64,000 nt of DNA from Cruorifilaria tuberocauda (Eukaryota; Nematoda; Chromadorea; Rhabditida; Onchocercidae). The stretch spans positions 124,001 through 188,000 of the forward strand of contig JABVXU010000034.1 of NCBI GenBank assembly GCA_013365365.1, given 5' to 3'. The translations under genes and the position numbers were made by a program. Position 1 is the first letter of the stretch. Each line of letters begins with the position of its first letter. The notes under the pieces are model-generated. The model saw nothing but the letters and a program-made list of their open reading frames with translations. It had not been told where the DNA came from and ran no database searches. Shown here piece by piece: positions 39,706-52,723 of this stretch.

Positions 39706-42700
39706 CAACTGAGACAAGAAATTACGATCAACAATTACAAACAATTTGCACCAATACAAAGCAAAAATCGAAAATAACTGACGAATCCGATTTCTCCTAT
39801 ACCGGTTTCACATCCAAATCCGAGGAAAACTGTGCAATAATGGTATTCATTTATATAAACTATTGTCACTTGATATTTTCTGAAGTTTATAATAGAGGAC
39901 ATATTTAATTAGACTAAATTATTATGCAAACTGTGAGAATTTCAAGCATTGCGAATTCCAAGTGCGAAAGCTTCCTGCTAATATGATTTCGTGAAGATGT
40001 AAAATAAATTGTAAGTTTTCCACTAACAATGGTCAGGAAACTTCGCAATCAGTTTCACAACCATCAACATCCACACGTCCGGATTCAGTATGGCAACGTA
40101 AGGTGCATGCTTATGTGGCGTCATCACGACAGGAAGTACTGAATGACGATGATTTCAATCAGAATTTGAAACGAGCTCTGGAAGCGATCAAAGCTGGCAT
40201 ACAACCAATACGAATTACAGCCGGGAGTTCCGGTAGAAGTCTTGAAAGCCTATAACACTTTCTTTCATTTATTAATTCTTTTCTTATAATTTTCTGCTTC
40301 AATAAATAAGACCAAAAAGAAAAGCAATATTGCCGAAAAACTCTTATTATTTATCAACAGTTCAATGCATAGATATTGTAAAATTTGAAAGTTTAGGTGA
40401 CAGTATTATCCGGAAGAGAAGAAACTCAATTTATTGCATCTGAAAGACTGAAATGAAAAGATAATTGAATAAGTAATTATATTTTAGGATCATATTTTGT
40501 ACGCGATATCAATTATCAAAATATAGCAGTATTCAAGCCAAAAGATGAAGAACCATTTGCACCACAAAATCCGAAATGGCCAAAATATTTTCAACGTATG
40601 CTTTGCTTTTGCTGCTTCGGAAGAGCATGCCTTATACCAAACAATGGCTATATATCAGAAACTGCCGCTTCTCTTGTTGATGAAAAATTACAAGTCATCT
40701 TTACTCTCTTATTTCTCAATTTTCAACAATCCCTTTCATAATTAACACGTTTGCTTGTTTTCCGGATGTGTGTATTATATGTGCGTGTCTGTGTATACAT
40801 AACATATTTTCATTTATTCATACAACATCTTCAAAAATCAAGAGATCATAGTCGAATGAAAACACAGTCGAGATTGTAAATAAAGTAATTATAAGCGAGT
40901 TAGATAGTTGCAAAAGCAATGATTTCATTAATTATTTAAATTTATTTCACTGATAATAAAACAGTAATGATGGCCTCATTACATAATTGTCTTCGCTATA
41001 GCGAACGAAATTTTGTCTAGATATAGCAATTTTCGTTTCAAAATTTCATTTTATACCGATGATCATTTGACAAAGGTAATGGGAAAAAGAAGTTACAGCT
41101 TAATATAGTTCCGAAAACACGAGTTGTGAAACTTGCCTCACCGGCTTTTTACTACAAGGATGGAATAGGAACTAAGAATAAAGGACCAAAAGGAAAAGAT
41201 GGCAGTTACCAGGTAGAGTGAAATAATTTCAAATGATTACTGGAAATTATCTTCTTGTCTTTTTGGATATGTTAATTACTTTTTCAAGTTCTTCAATCAA
41301 TATATTCCAAAAATAGTTTCCTAATTTTGGCTTAGATTTTTAATAAAAGCATAACAAATAAGCTTTTCGAAACTAACACTGAATTTAATGAGGTAGTGGA
41401 TGAATCCCTTGAAATATGAACTGAAAATTTTGTCTTGCTGTAGCTATTCGTGAATGGATATGTAAGTGCTTCGGATATCTTACCGCGATGGAATAAAGGA
41501 GGCCAGTTATGTCCACTGACACCGGACGAAGTTGAACGATTCAAGTATCTCTTCCAAAAGCTATGCGTTCTAGACTACGTTATTCGTAACACAGATAGAC
41601 ACATGGAAAACTGGCTCATTAAGTATGTTCACTTAACTGTATTGAACAATAATAATACAAAAGTGCTATGATTCATTTAATTTGCACTCACTGTAAAAAT
41701 GTAGAACTTTAAAGAAAAGACTAAATTTTTGAAACTTGAATTCGTTCCTCAAAATCCTTTTCACATCTCTCCATTTCCATTTCTACAGTACAAGGTATGA
41801 TGAGGTATGTTGAATTAAATGGTACAAAATAATCAGTTGTACACAGATATGAACCAGGTAAAGTATTGGAACTTGCTGCTATCGATAATGGTTTGGCATT
41901 TCCAGTAAAGCATCCCGAAACATCCAGTCGTTTACGACAATTTCCGTTTGCTTGGGCACAGTTGTCATGGGCTAATTATGTTGAGTTTTTTTTTTCAAGT
42001 ATTTTGAAAGCATTTGTTAATCCAATTCGAGAGGATTGGTTTTTCATGAACGTTTATATAAAATGTTTATTTGTATTAATACTTTACTTTTACATAAATA
42101 ATATAAATCAGTTGATGTTGTAGTATCTTTTTTCTGAACGTTTTACAGCCATGGAATGAAGAATTAAGAACATTTCTACTTCAATTATTAACACCTCAAT
42201 TTGTTCAAAGTTTATGTGACGATATTGCTGTCTTATTCAAATATGATCGTGACGTGAACCGCTTTTTAAAGTATAGTCAATTGCGAGTACTCAGAGGACA
42301 GGTTTACTTGTTTTACATGACCTGCCTTTTATTTTGTTTCGCGGCTAAAAAAGCGGTTATAAACATTGTTTATCTTTATAACAACAATTTGTTAGCTTAT
42401 TTAAATAAATAATTCAAACTTGGGATAAATTAATCTGTTAACTTTTACAGAAGCATGTATACCTTCTCTATTACTATGAACTTTACTTGATAACATTAAT
42501 GTTTCAAAAAGCTTGAGGAAACAAAAAACTAAGCTAATCTCAAAAATTCATTTATCGAAGGATTTTAAACAGTTGAAAATAGAGCTATGTAATGTTACTT
42601 TTATTCATATAAAGGGTTTTATTATATCAAATAATGAAATGGTATAAGATTCGAAAAAATATTCAAAAAAAATACAATACAGTCATATGCAATCAATCCT

Positions 42701-42904
42701 ATCTGAATAAGTTAAAATATCCAACAATTAACTTAGATTTGGAACTTACGATTAGCATTAATGACGAAAGAATCGCCGGCAGAAATGGTGAAACGACCAC
42801 TAGTTCTTGTTTCACGGCGTTATCGTCGTTATCCACCTAATGATGATTGGAATCGAGCATTTCGAGTGAAACCAGCTGATTTTGGTGATCGAGGATGCTG
42901 CTAA
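39702..42904 (+). CDS. pi4k2: Phosphatidylinositol 4-kinase type II
   Basis: Phosphorylates phosphatidylinositol at position 4 on Golgi and endosomal membranes. Eight exons (39702-39842, 40037-40232, 40488-40693, 41099-41212, 41444-41622, 41847-41979, 42149-42301, 42737-42904) sum to 1290 nt, 429 residues. The N-terminal 60 residues look disordered. The kinase region has the ATP-binding lysine context [20 protein letters not shown] (K129), the Cys cluster [12 protein letters not shown] (152-160) matching the palmitoylated CCPCC segment of vertebrate enzymes, the catalytic motif [10 protein letters not shown] (267-276; D270), and the metal-binding [14 protein letters not shown] (D292). The last exon is placed by its match to the human C-terminal helix: [16 protein letters not shown] resembles NLTQAL..SPLHLVQ. 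It ends in a Cys-Cys pair, possibly a second lipid site. Somewhat shorter than the human proteins (about 480 residues). Confidence 0.96.
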
Positions 42905-44452
42905 TTGTAATTTTCTTGCCAATTCCCAATTAATCTCGTTATTAGGATTTTCATATATAATGTTCATTTGTTTTGTAATTATACATGAATTACAAAAAAT
43001 ATATTTGCATTACTTTCCTTAGAGTCAGTCTCTTATCATCACAATTATTCCTGTGAGCAAATCATTGCTGCATTAAAAATTCGTGTGCAATATAATGAGC
43101 CAAAAATGCAGTTTAGATCAATAGGTTACACGAACTTAATGTGAGAAATCAATTTCTGAAATATTAACTTTATGCTGCAAATTAACATTGCGATTGTCAT
43201 CAGTTTGCTCATTTTGATAATTACATAGAAAGTAATACACACAAAATTAGTACATAATTTACGACTACTAGAAAAAGTGATAATCATCACTATGCAAAGC
43301 GACAAATAACATTTTTTCAAGTTCGACTTTTCTTGCAAAATATGAACTCAAACAATTAGTGGATAAATTCTATGAAATAAATTTATTAATTTTATCCATC
43401 TAAAATCCTTTACCGAAGTTCCACTTTTCAAACCAGCACTATATAGTATTATTTGTCAAGTAAGCTTACAATCCTCTATTTTCAAAACCCGGAAAATATT
43501 AAACAGATTACTACACTACATATTTACAGTAAGGTAATTCATCAATAGAACATACAAACTTGAAAAAGTAAATGATCAGAAAAACAGCAATAACTATAAA
43601 TCGGCAGGTTTTACAGTACAATGCTTTAAATACAACATTGATGAGCTGGCGACTATTGTAGCAGAAGGAATGGATATGATTAACAAAATTTTTACAAAGA
43701 TGTGAACTAGAAAGCAGTGGATAAATCTGAATATGTTGATATTTTCATCGAATACATATGCAACACAAATATTGCTAGCACTCCTAATTTAAACCACGAC
43801 GAAAACCTATGAAAAGATTTCCTAATGCACAAAAATACCCAGAGAACATAACAACTCACACATATGTATATAAACTAAGGGCTATGAGTTCAAATTTAAA
43901 AACTGCATTAATAATTGTTATTTATGTCACGGAATGAGAATATCTGAATATCCATGACTTGAATATGAAAGAGATGTCTTGGACCTTCTAATAACATTTT
44001 TTAGTTTTTTAGTTTGGTTTTTAGTCTCTATATGATAGTTGGATCCTGAATTCTAGTGCTTGGTTATCTCCCATAATCCGCCGCAACCATTCATATTTTA
44101 TTAAAGTTGGATTTTTTAATCGAAAATGTTTAAATAAGCGTACTTTAAAAAAAACAAAAATTAATGGAATTGAAAAACGTACAAAAATGGCAGAATCAAA
44201 ATAAGGCAAAAGATACGAACTTTATAAATATGAATATTTGATAGAATCAAATAAATCATAGATGATTCATATCGCTCGAATCGTCTTATGATTTGTATTT
44301 AAGCGTGATAATTTACGTAAAAGATTCCTAACCAAGATGAAATGGTTGAGAACCCGACAAACAAACAAGAAATTAATTTGTTCTTTCAAGAAAACATTTC
44401 GAAACATTCTATTTACTATTTCAAACTATGAATATTAGAAAAAAAGAAAGCA
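42905..44452. other. Noncoding spacer between convergent genes
   Basis: AT-rich sequence between the ends of the PI4K2 (+) and DNAJB (-) genes; it should hold both 3' UTRs. An AATAAA for the plus strand occurs near 43376. No gene supported. Confidence 0.55.
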
Positions 44453-47400
44453 CTAAGCAACGGTTTCTCCGACTGAATTTTTATTGATAATCCGTGATTT
44501 CAATACACCATTCTCAATCACTTCGATAGTTTCTTTACCTTCTGCTTCTGTCCTGCAATTTAATTTCATCATATTAATTACAATTCGAAAAACGCATCGA
44601 AGCTTTCAGTTGACAATAGCTATTTTTATGGATGCCGTTCTTTCAGCTCGCGTTGTTCAACTGCTCTCAAAATAGATTTATTTTTCTGGGAGAAGTTGAA
44701 CAACGCGAGCTGACAGTGTTAAATGTGAACATATTAAATATAAGAAAGAGTTATCAGGTTATTAATGAAATGATTTGTTACATTGTAGTCAACTATGAAT
44801 TATTTAATATGCAATTTAAATCAAACGGATAGTATGTTCCGAAAAGGAATGAGAAATATGGTAGTAGAAAGCATAGCAGTTGTAGCACTATAATGTAATA
44901 ACCAATCAGACCAAATTGGTCTAAAACAACTAGAGTGATGTGCTATGCTGCAGAGATTTGCATCATAAAATCGACTTTGAGATTTTCAAGAAATTAAAAA
45001 ATGAAAACAACCTTTTCGTAACAACTTTGACCCCGTCAATTATTTTCGTACTTGTTGAAGTTTTACGACTGGAGGCATTTTTTCCTGGCTCTGCTGATGA
45101 GAACCGTATTATCGATGAAAAACTACTGCAAAGTTAAAATTGAAAAAATTGCTTTATACTTGAATAACTCTTTAAAAAAGTTTGGCACTAATTCTTACGC
45201 ATTCAAACATTTAAATAACGTCAATAAGAAACGATTTAAGGAATATCCAGATCTCGACAATATTGTCGGAAAAAAATTTATTAATATATATCTAGAAAAA
45301 TGCATCCTGGTATTTGTGAAAATCTTGAAAATGTTAGATATTTTATAAGAAATTCCTAACCAGTCATTTTCATTGATAACTTCATTATTCCTTTGATCAT
45401 CAAAAAAGTCCTTGTTGATAAATCGTGTTTTATGACCTCCTGAAACATACGACTAAAGATTCTTAACGAGAATGATATTAGCTGAAATTTAATGAAGATC
45501 AAACCATGAAACTTAAAAATCTAACGAACCAACTCTCCTGTAAAGTGAATCAACGCTATCGGATCTTGTTCGAAAAAACAATGGTGAAAAAGGTTTTTCA
45601 TTCATCATGAAGTCCTGAAATATCAAGGTCTGAAATTTCAACACTACAATTGGGAAAAGACATTCACAAAAAAAGATTTTAGACGAAAGTTGTAATCAAT
45701 AAACCAAAATAGAAAATCAATGTAACGTACATCTAACACATCCATGTAGTTATAAAATCCTTGAAAGATTTCGAAAGGCGAACGGAATCGATGATGGAAA
45801 CCATTATGTGACTGTTTACTGTGACGCTGAGAACTAGTCAACCGTGAACGATCATATGAGCTGCGTTTTTTTGCTGCAAAAGCAATAATAGCAAAACAGA
45901 TGAATAAAAGTATGATTATTACAGGGATTTGTAAGGTGATATATTAAAGGTATAAGCCAGACATTTGCTAGAACTACAGTCGGATCCGTTCGGTTCATTA
46001 TTGAACTTCTTAAAAGATACTCATGCGCCGATTATTTTAATAAGCTTACTGATTAGATGTCCGATGATCATTACAAAACAATAAATGTGCATAAAACAGT
46101 AGTTTAATAAAATTCATCTTAGTACACATTCGTTTTAAATACATCTACGTTTAGTGGATTTAGTCAAAGTTTAGAAAATTTAGGATTAGATGATTATGCA
46201 TTGTTCTTTCTTATTTCTTACAAACATGAAAAACGAAATATTTCGAATATGTAATAGAGATTTTTTGAATTGCTACATATCAGAGCAGGTAAAAACTTAC
46301 GATCTGATAACACTTCATATGCTTGAGTTATACGCTTGAATTTTTGTTCTGCGACTTTATTGTTGTTCGGATTTTTGTCAGGATGCCACTGTAATGCCAA
46401 TTTACGATATCTATAATAGATTCTCGATTTCATCACATTTTTTCCCACATTTAAAAAATATTATCCTCCATACACCACTTTTGTTTAAACTAGTTTACAA
46501 GGATTTATGAGTGCAATCTTAGTTCTATTTTTATAGTTGATTCTTACACACTTATTTAAGAAACAGTTATATTCACTTAAATTTATAATAGTTCAATTTA
46601 TTACCAAACATTTGCTTCATGGCTGAAATTTAAAATACAATTTCTGCCCAAAAATTTCAAAAGAATTAAACATAATATAGTACAATGTTGCGTTCTTGAT
46701 AAATTTCCCCAGCGCTCTTCACTATTTTGATATTACTGAAGTACATTATTTACAAACTGGTCGTTTTAAATTTCTTTAAATGAGGAATTAAAATTCATTA
46801 TTTCAAGGAAACTGCGTCTAACGTAGAATGTATATAAATCAATTAGTTAATTTTCGGAGCTCAAAGTGATGAATTTTTAACTGCTCTATTACACTGAAAT
46901 ATTTCCGAAAATATAAGAAAACTTGAAAAATGTCCAAAACAGAATTTTACTCACGTTTGAATTTTCATCTTTTTATTCCTTCCCATCATTTCATTCCTTT
47001 CATCACATCTTCTCACACCTATCTGCCAATAAATATTTTATGTGAGTCATCTTGATATATCTAATATTTGATCATTTACGAAAATTTATTTAACTGTAAA
47101 ACAAAACAATAATAATTACATAGCGAGGAAGTTTCAGAATAATGAATCAGAGTAGGAAAAATATTTTTCATCAATAGGTTGGTGAAAAAAAAATTAAGTT
47201 GAAATTTGGATAGGATGAAAAAAGGCTATTTGACAGTATTTTCAAGATTGTTCTAAAAATAAATTAGATCAATATAACTTCAGCAATGAAAGATTGAATT
47301 ACGAGCCTAACTCTAAATTTATTGAAATTTCGTTGTAAATCATTAGAAATTTTGAATATTAATCATTTTACTTGTTTTATAAAAAAAAGATTATTAGAGA

Positions 47401-47740
47401 AAATTTTTACAACAGCATAACAACAATATTTACGAAATTTAACAAGACTACTCTGAAACATTCAAAATTTTCATCCATCAGACAAATAATTAACCCAATA
47501 ATGATAAAAATACAACCTAATCTAGCAACCAACAGAAATAATCGATGACAATTTGATCGATTTATAAACTTAGATAAATATTAATAGATTAAAAAATAAT
47601 AGAACCAAAACATACGCTTTGCGAATAGCAACATCGTCAGCGTTAAGTGGTACTCCAAGAATGCTATAAAAACAATTAGAACCATTTGACAAATCATCAT
47701 GAGAGCCCGAATTGGAAGCTGTCCCGTTGCCTAAACCCAT
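44453..47740 (-). CDS. DnaJ homologue, subfamily B (DNAJB2/6-like)
   Basis: HSP70 co-chaperone that stimulates ATP hydrolysis through its J domain. Six exons (47740-47616, 46410-46301, 45873-45731, 45629-45530, 45439-45361, 44552-44453) total 657 nt, 218 residues. The J domain spans about 23-90: [34 protein letters not shown] with HPD at 51-53, and [20 protein letters not shown]. An S/H/F-rich middle follows ([34 protein letters not shown]). The C-terminal part, [14 protein letters not shown] then [20 protein letters not shown], resembles the beta-strand segment of DNAJB6/DNAJB2. The N-terminus MGLGNG is a plausible N-myristoylation site. The last intron (about 800 bp) contains a strong miRNA-like hairpin. 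A long gene-poor stretch lies upstream. Confidence 0.93.
44641..44716 (+). ncRNA. miRNA-precursor-like hairpin in a DNAJB intron
   Basis: Arm 44641-44669 (containing CAGCTCGCGTTGTTCAACT) pairs with arm 44687-44716 (AGTTGAACAACGCGAGCTG). The stem has 19 perfect base pairs and extends on both sides with a few mismatches. The loop, about 17 nt, is AT-rich (AAATAGATTTATTTTTC). The stem is much more GC-rich than its surroundings. The strand of the transcript is unknown: sense to the intron would be minus, and plus would be an independent gene. Confidence 0.55.
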
Positions 47741-50700
47741 TTAAGCAAGATTTTTTTGGCAGTAAGTATCTTTTACTCGTTGTATTCACTGAATATTTCA
47801 ACAAGTACGATTCTTCTTCGGTCTTCTTTCCCCAAGTATGATACTGTAACAGTATCATATGAATCGAGTGGAGTGCAAAAAGCTGAAAAAACGATCCACA
47901 TGATGCTATTACAAGAAAAAACACTTATGCATTCCATTCTCTTATTTATGACATTTCAATAAATCATTTTAAATATCTAACTTAATGAAGAAATTTGTCC
48001 AACATCTCAGTCGAAAATAAATATTTTGAATATAAGAATAAATGGTTATGAGATGAAAGAGTTACACTGTAATAGAAAAAATGTCACAAAGCGATGATCG
48101 ATTTGGGAAAGATAATTTTCTCACTAAACGAGTCTTCGCATTCAACAATGAACCTTGTTAAAAATCATTTTCATAATATTTCATTAAATTTCACTATTGC
48201 CATTAATGCTATTTGCTGCTGATTTAACATATATTTATCAATCAAGTATTTTTGACGTAACGAAAATAACGCAATTAAGAAATGATTCAATGAATTTATA
48301 TTATACAATGGGGACATTCTAATTTAAGTTTGGTCGTTTTTTCTGCATCATTATGGTAAGAAATGAAAATAAATCTGAAATGCTGTAAGTTGTATTTAGA
48401 TGAAATTAACGGCACAAAAATGTTTCGTCTGGTAAATAAGATGTGTTATGTTCGTTACTCAAAGTGATTTATTGGTTGGACTTTTTCATTAATGTTTTTT
48501 TTTAAGTCAATTTGTTACAACGTCCACAATTTTCTTCCACTATCCGGCATATCAATTATGTACTTAAAAATTAATACTTCATTCATCACATAACTTAAGA
48601 AATATTAAAATGCATGGATGACGTCTTCATTATATTTATATGAACTTGTAGATTGTAGATAAATTAGATATAAAGCAAAAATTAATACCATAAATTTATG
48701 GAAAGACTGCTCATTACACTATAGCATTAAATTTAATGCCTTGAGGATTTGAAAAGATGATATAGATTCACCGATGCATCAGAAAGCATCGAATTTTTCT
48801 CTTTCTAAACTTTATTTATATAAAATATGTCATAGAATATCTTCTAAAACTGTTTTAAAATTCCCAAATAATTTTCCCAAAAAATTCTTAGTTCTGAATC
48901 ATTTATGCCACTCAGACCAATAAAAATGATAAAATTATTAAAAAAATTAGATTAGTTCGAAAAGACAGCAAGAAATGTTACTAAGAAAACGAGGAAAACA
49001 AAAATAAGAAACGACAGAAAATTGCGGTTGGAGCAAAGAGGCATAAACATGGCAAGTTTCTTCCATCATTTTTCGTTTCAAGTTATTCAATTTGTAGTTT
49101 GCAAATATAATTTTATTTTTCCTCATTCATGACACCTTTTTTAAGTTTTAATCATAGAGTATTTGATGATTTATAGTTTTATTACGTTACTGACGAATTT
49201 TATGTTCGCTATTTTTAATAATTCGATTTGACAGAATGAATAAAATGTGTGAAGATGCTCCATGCTGTCGCCATTCTTCGTCTTTGCAGATATCGGATTT
49301 GATATCGATAATAAGGCGGCAAGGAATAACAAAGTTGAACTCATGATTTCTTATCTTTCCTTCCATACCAAAAGACTCAAATGATAAACTTGGCACGTTT
49401 TATGAGGTATAGAGTCTATCGTCTCGGTTATTATGAAACTGGAACTTCGTCAATAAATTATTTAGCCAATACAGTACAAGAAAACATATCAAAATGAGAA
49501 AAAGCTGGCGCTGAAATTTTCAGTTTCGTTTGGATGGAAGAAAATAATGAGCAAATAAGTAAATAATCTGATGAGAAATGAGAAGTAACCTAATAAAAGT
49601 GAATTTAAAATGTGCCGAAATTATCAATAAAACCTTAAATGTCCCATATCATATCATATCTTATAGAAAATCATATTCCGATATGAAAACAGACTGTAAT
49701 ATTTTGATAAGAATTTTTAGAAAAAAGTGAATATGGAAGAGAAATTACCGGGGAAAGTAGAGGAGAATGGCTGATCAGTTGTAAGATCAGAAGAAATCAA
49801 AAAAGAATGAAAGGAAAGCGAGCATGGACGACGCTTTTTGTGCAATGAGGGGACATTCATTTCATTCATTTCACCAGTTCCATTCAATACTAACTACATC
49901 GCTTCGTATACTGATATCGATTGATTCATTTATCTCCCCGAGAAACGGCGGAAGAGATGAAAACAGGTTAAAGGAGAGAACGCTTGCTTAAGGGGAAATG
50001 CTATTTCGAACTGCTAGAACAGGAGGTAAATAAAAGAGAACGATGTCAGAATATAACTGAGATATGAAGAGGAAAAGAGGGAATAGCGGGAAAGGACAAG
50101 GCGGTATACACATAGATTACAACAAAACAATAAAAATAAAGTTAACAATTGATAGCAAAATTACGCAATTTTTATAAATTGACTTTTAAATATAGACACA
50201 ATAAATTTTCTGCTCTCTGATACATTGAAATTATTGCAAGAAACAGATGACAACAGCCCGGTAAATGCATGAACACTAAAGGAATGTAAAGTAAAAATCA
50301 AAAAGTTCAGTATTTTCGAATTTTAAATATAAACTGATAAAAGAAAGAATTAAGCAAAACACTATCACAGAGGAAATAATATTATCATAACACGGAATTG
50401 CCGATCGGCAATTCATAATATTAATATAAAACTCGATTCCGATGATTGTGTGAGAATTATCGAAGTGTTACAATATCAAAAGAACTATGAAACCAATTGA
50501 TGAACAACCTCGTTTGAAGCTATTCTCACATTCCAATCGGAGATTAGAAGAGCAGCACTCTAAAATCCAATATAAAATCTGAACTATGCATAGATATGTT
50601 TCTTTTTCACAATAATAATAGTAATAATTAATCATAATAACAGTACAACAAGTAGTAAATTACAATAACTTGTAGTGGAACAAAAGTATCAATAGTGCTA

Positions 50701-52723
50701 TAATGATGGTAATAACAACAATTACAATTTCGGCAATAGTAGTTCAGTGTCAGTTCATTGAGCAGAAAGAACTGACTGTGTGATAATTATCAGGTATAAA
50801 TAGAAACAGTCACTGTAAAGAATTAACATTTGGTGTATCACTTCCACACTTGCCATCACTTTCACCAGTTATATTAGCAAGTTCATTCATTCATTTTTTA
50901 TGAAACTGCCGCTGAAAAGGTTCGCCCCTCTTCTCTCTTTACACATTATGTGAAGTTCCACTTATGCATGTGGGTGTGTGCGTGTGTGTGTGTGTGCACG
51001 GAGTTCATTAAATAGTGATAATACGAGATGTAATACGGTGATTAATGATTAGAACTGCTACGAGTTGTAAAATAGTTCTTTAATTTCACGAAGAATTATT
51101 GAGGAGGGGAAGAGAAGACGACCTCTTGAGAAGTATGTGCGAAAAGCGTAGATGGGAGTGCCTGTCACAAACGAGTGAACAAGCAATGAGAAAGTCAGAA
51201 ACGTCAGTAATCAGGTCAAGACGAAGGTCTTGAATTTTCGAGCTCGTAATATAGTTTCCTGACATTAGTTATGAATTTGACTGAACTTCAATACATAAAC
51301 ACATGTTCTGGGAGCCTCAAGCATTCGGAGGTTAATCTGATTAGTCGGTAAATAAAATGAAGAAATGCTAAGACTAGCGATCAAATCAATCAAGTTCACT
51401 TCTGCTTTTATTAAGAAAAAGTCATCTGAGCACTTTGTGGAACATAAACAAAACAGATTAAAATAGTCTGCAAAAAGGAATTGTTGGAAAGAGAAGTTAT
51501 GGAAGGCTTGCATACGTAAGATCAATAAGTAAGATAATGCAGAGACAAATGCGCCCCAAAAGGTCATCAATACCATTCAACTCTCTCTCTCTTCAATTTA
51601 AACTTAATTGTTGAGAAGAGCAATAAGGGCGCAAATAAGTGACGTGTACTCATTGCACTTCGTCTTTAACAGTTTGCTGGTAAAATTGCCAATTTCAGTG
51701 GTGCTAGTAATAATGAATAGATTAAAATTTCCAGTTTGAATTGAAACAAATAAAGGACATAAACATTGCAAAACGACACAATAAGATAGCAGTTCAAATC
51801 GGTAAATAGTTCTGAGAAAACCTGCAGAAATGGTTTTCATGTATATGTATCCTGAAATTATTATTTATAAAACCGTCACAACGGATGTTACAAGAAGACT
51901 ACGAAATTTTATTGATTCATTGAATAAAATAAACGGAATTCTTGTGACATATTAATGAAAAGAAATTTTAAGCGCATATCATAGGATATGAAAAAATTAT
52001 AAAGAAAATTATACAGAATTTTTGGAATTTCAGAATCACAGAAGTTATAATATCCGTCTTAATGAGCTGACATTGTCAAATCTGAACTATAGAGAATAAG
52101 AACAATTTCTCTTGGTGACAATAAAACGGCATAGTTTGAACCATTTAAATAACTCGATTACAGCATAATCATCACAACAGCACAATATGATCAATGTCCG
52201 TTTCAGATTCGATCTGCTTCATCGAAATATTACGCCACCACCGCCTTCCCAACGTTCAAACTATTTAAATCAAATGTTCTGGTGCAGAAGAAAAAATCGC
52301 CGTGAGCTTAAAATTTTCGTAATGGTCAGTCATGATAGCAAACTGATTGGTGCAGAAATAAGGTAACGACAGGAGAAGTGATCGCTGCGACCATCTCAAA
52401 TCTGTTATCTCAGCAGTGGTAAATGGAGTAGAGGACGGTTCGCACGCTATATGCAGTTTTCTTTGTTGAGGAGGTGTTTTCGTCCCCCGTGTTTTATGAG
52501 TGTGTGGTGGCTTGTTGGTATGAAGCATCGAAGCGAGGAGAAGGAAGCAGGATCTGATCCTCATGCTTGTCTTCCCGTTTTAAAAGTGACTTTACTCAAG
52601 CTTAAACTCATGCCTGACTCATTCTTGAAAGTAACTTAAAAGTGAAAGTTCCTTCATCACATGTTGTTTCAAGGATGTAATGTGTTTGTTCAACTGACTG
52701 TTGAAATTCGTTAAGTGGATGTG
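47741..52723. other. Gene-poor region of about 5 kb
   Basis: Divergent intergenic region between the DNAJB and CLEC16A-type genes, presumably carrying both promoters. It contains a short palindrome (TATGATACTG...CAGTATCATA, about 47837-47861), purine-rich stretches near 49730-50110, and a GT repeat at 50969-50997. The part from about 52200 to 52600 is less AT-rich. There an open frame (52212-52364, with HRNITPPPPSQRSNYLNQMF) follows a TTTCAG and ends near an AAG|GTAACG donor-like site. It is unassigned and could be a 5' exon or a regulatory segment. Confidence 0.45.
50969..50997 (+). repeat. GT microsatellite
   Basis: Imperfect (GT)n run of about 29 bases with interruptions (TGTGGG at its start and one CG). 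Confidence 0.9.

Noticed and set aside
51265..51576. 103-codon minus-strand hydrophobic frame
   Set aside because: Composition fits translated AT-rich noncoding DNA; no exon partners or motifs.
52265..52564. 99-codon minus-strand frame
   Set aside because: Low-complexity Thr/Pro/His-rich content and no splice support; overlaps the composition island noted separately.
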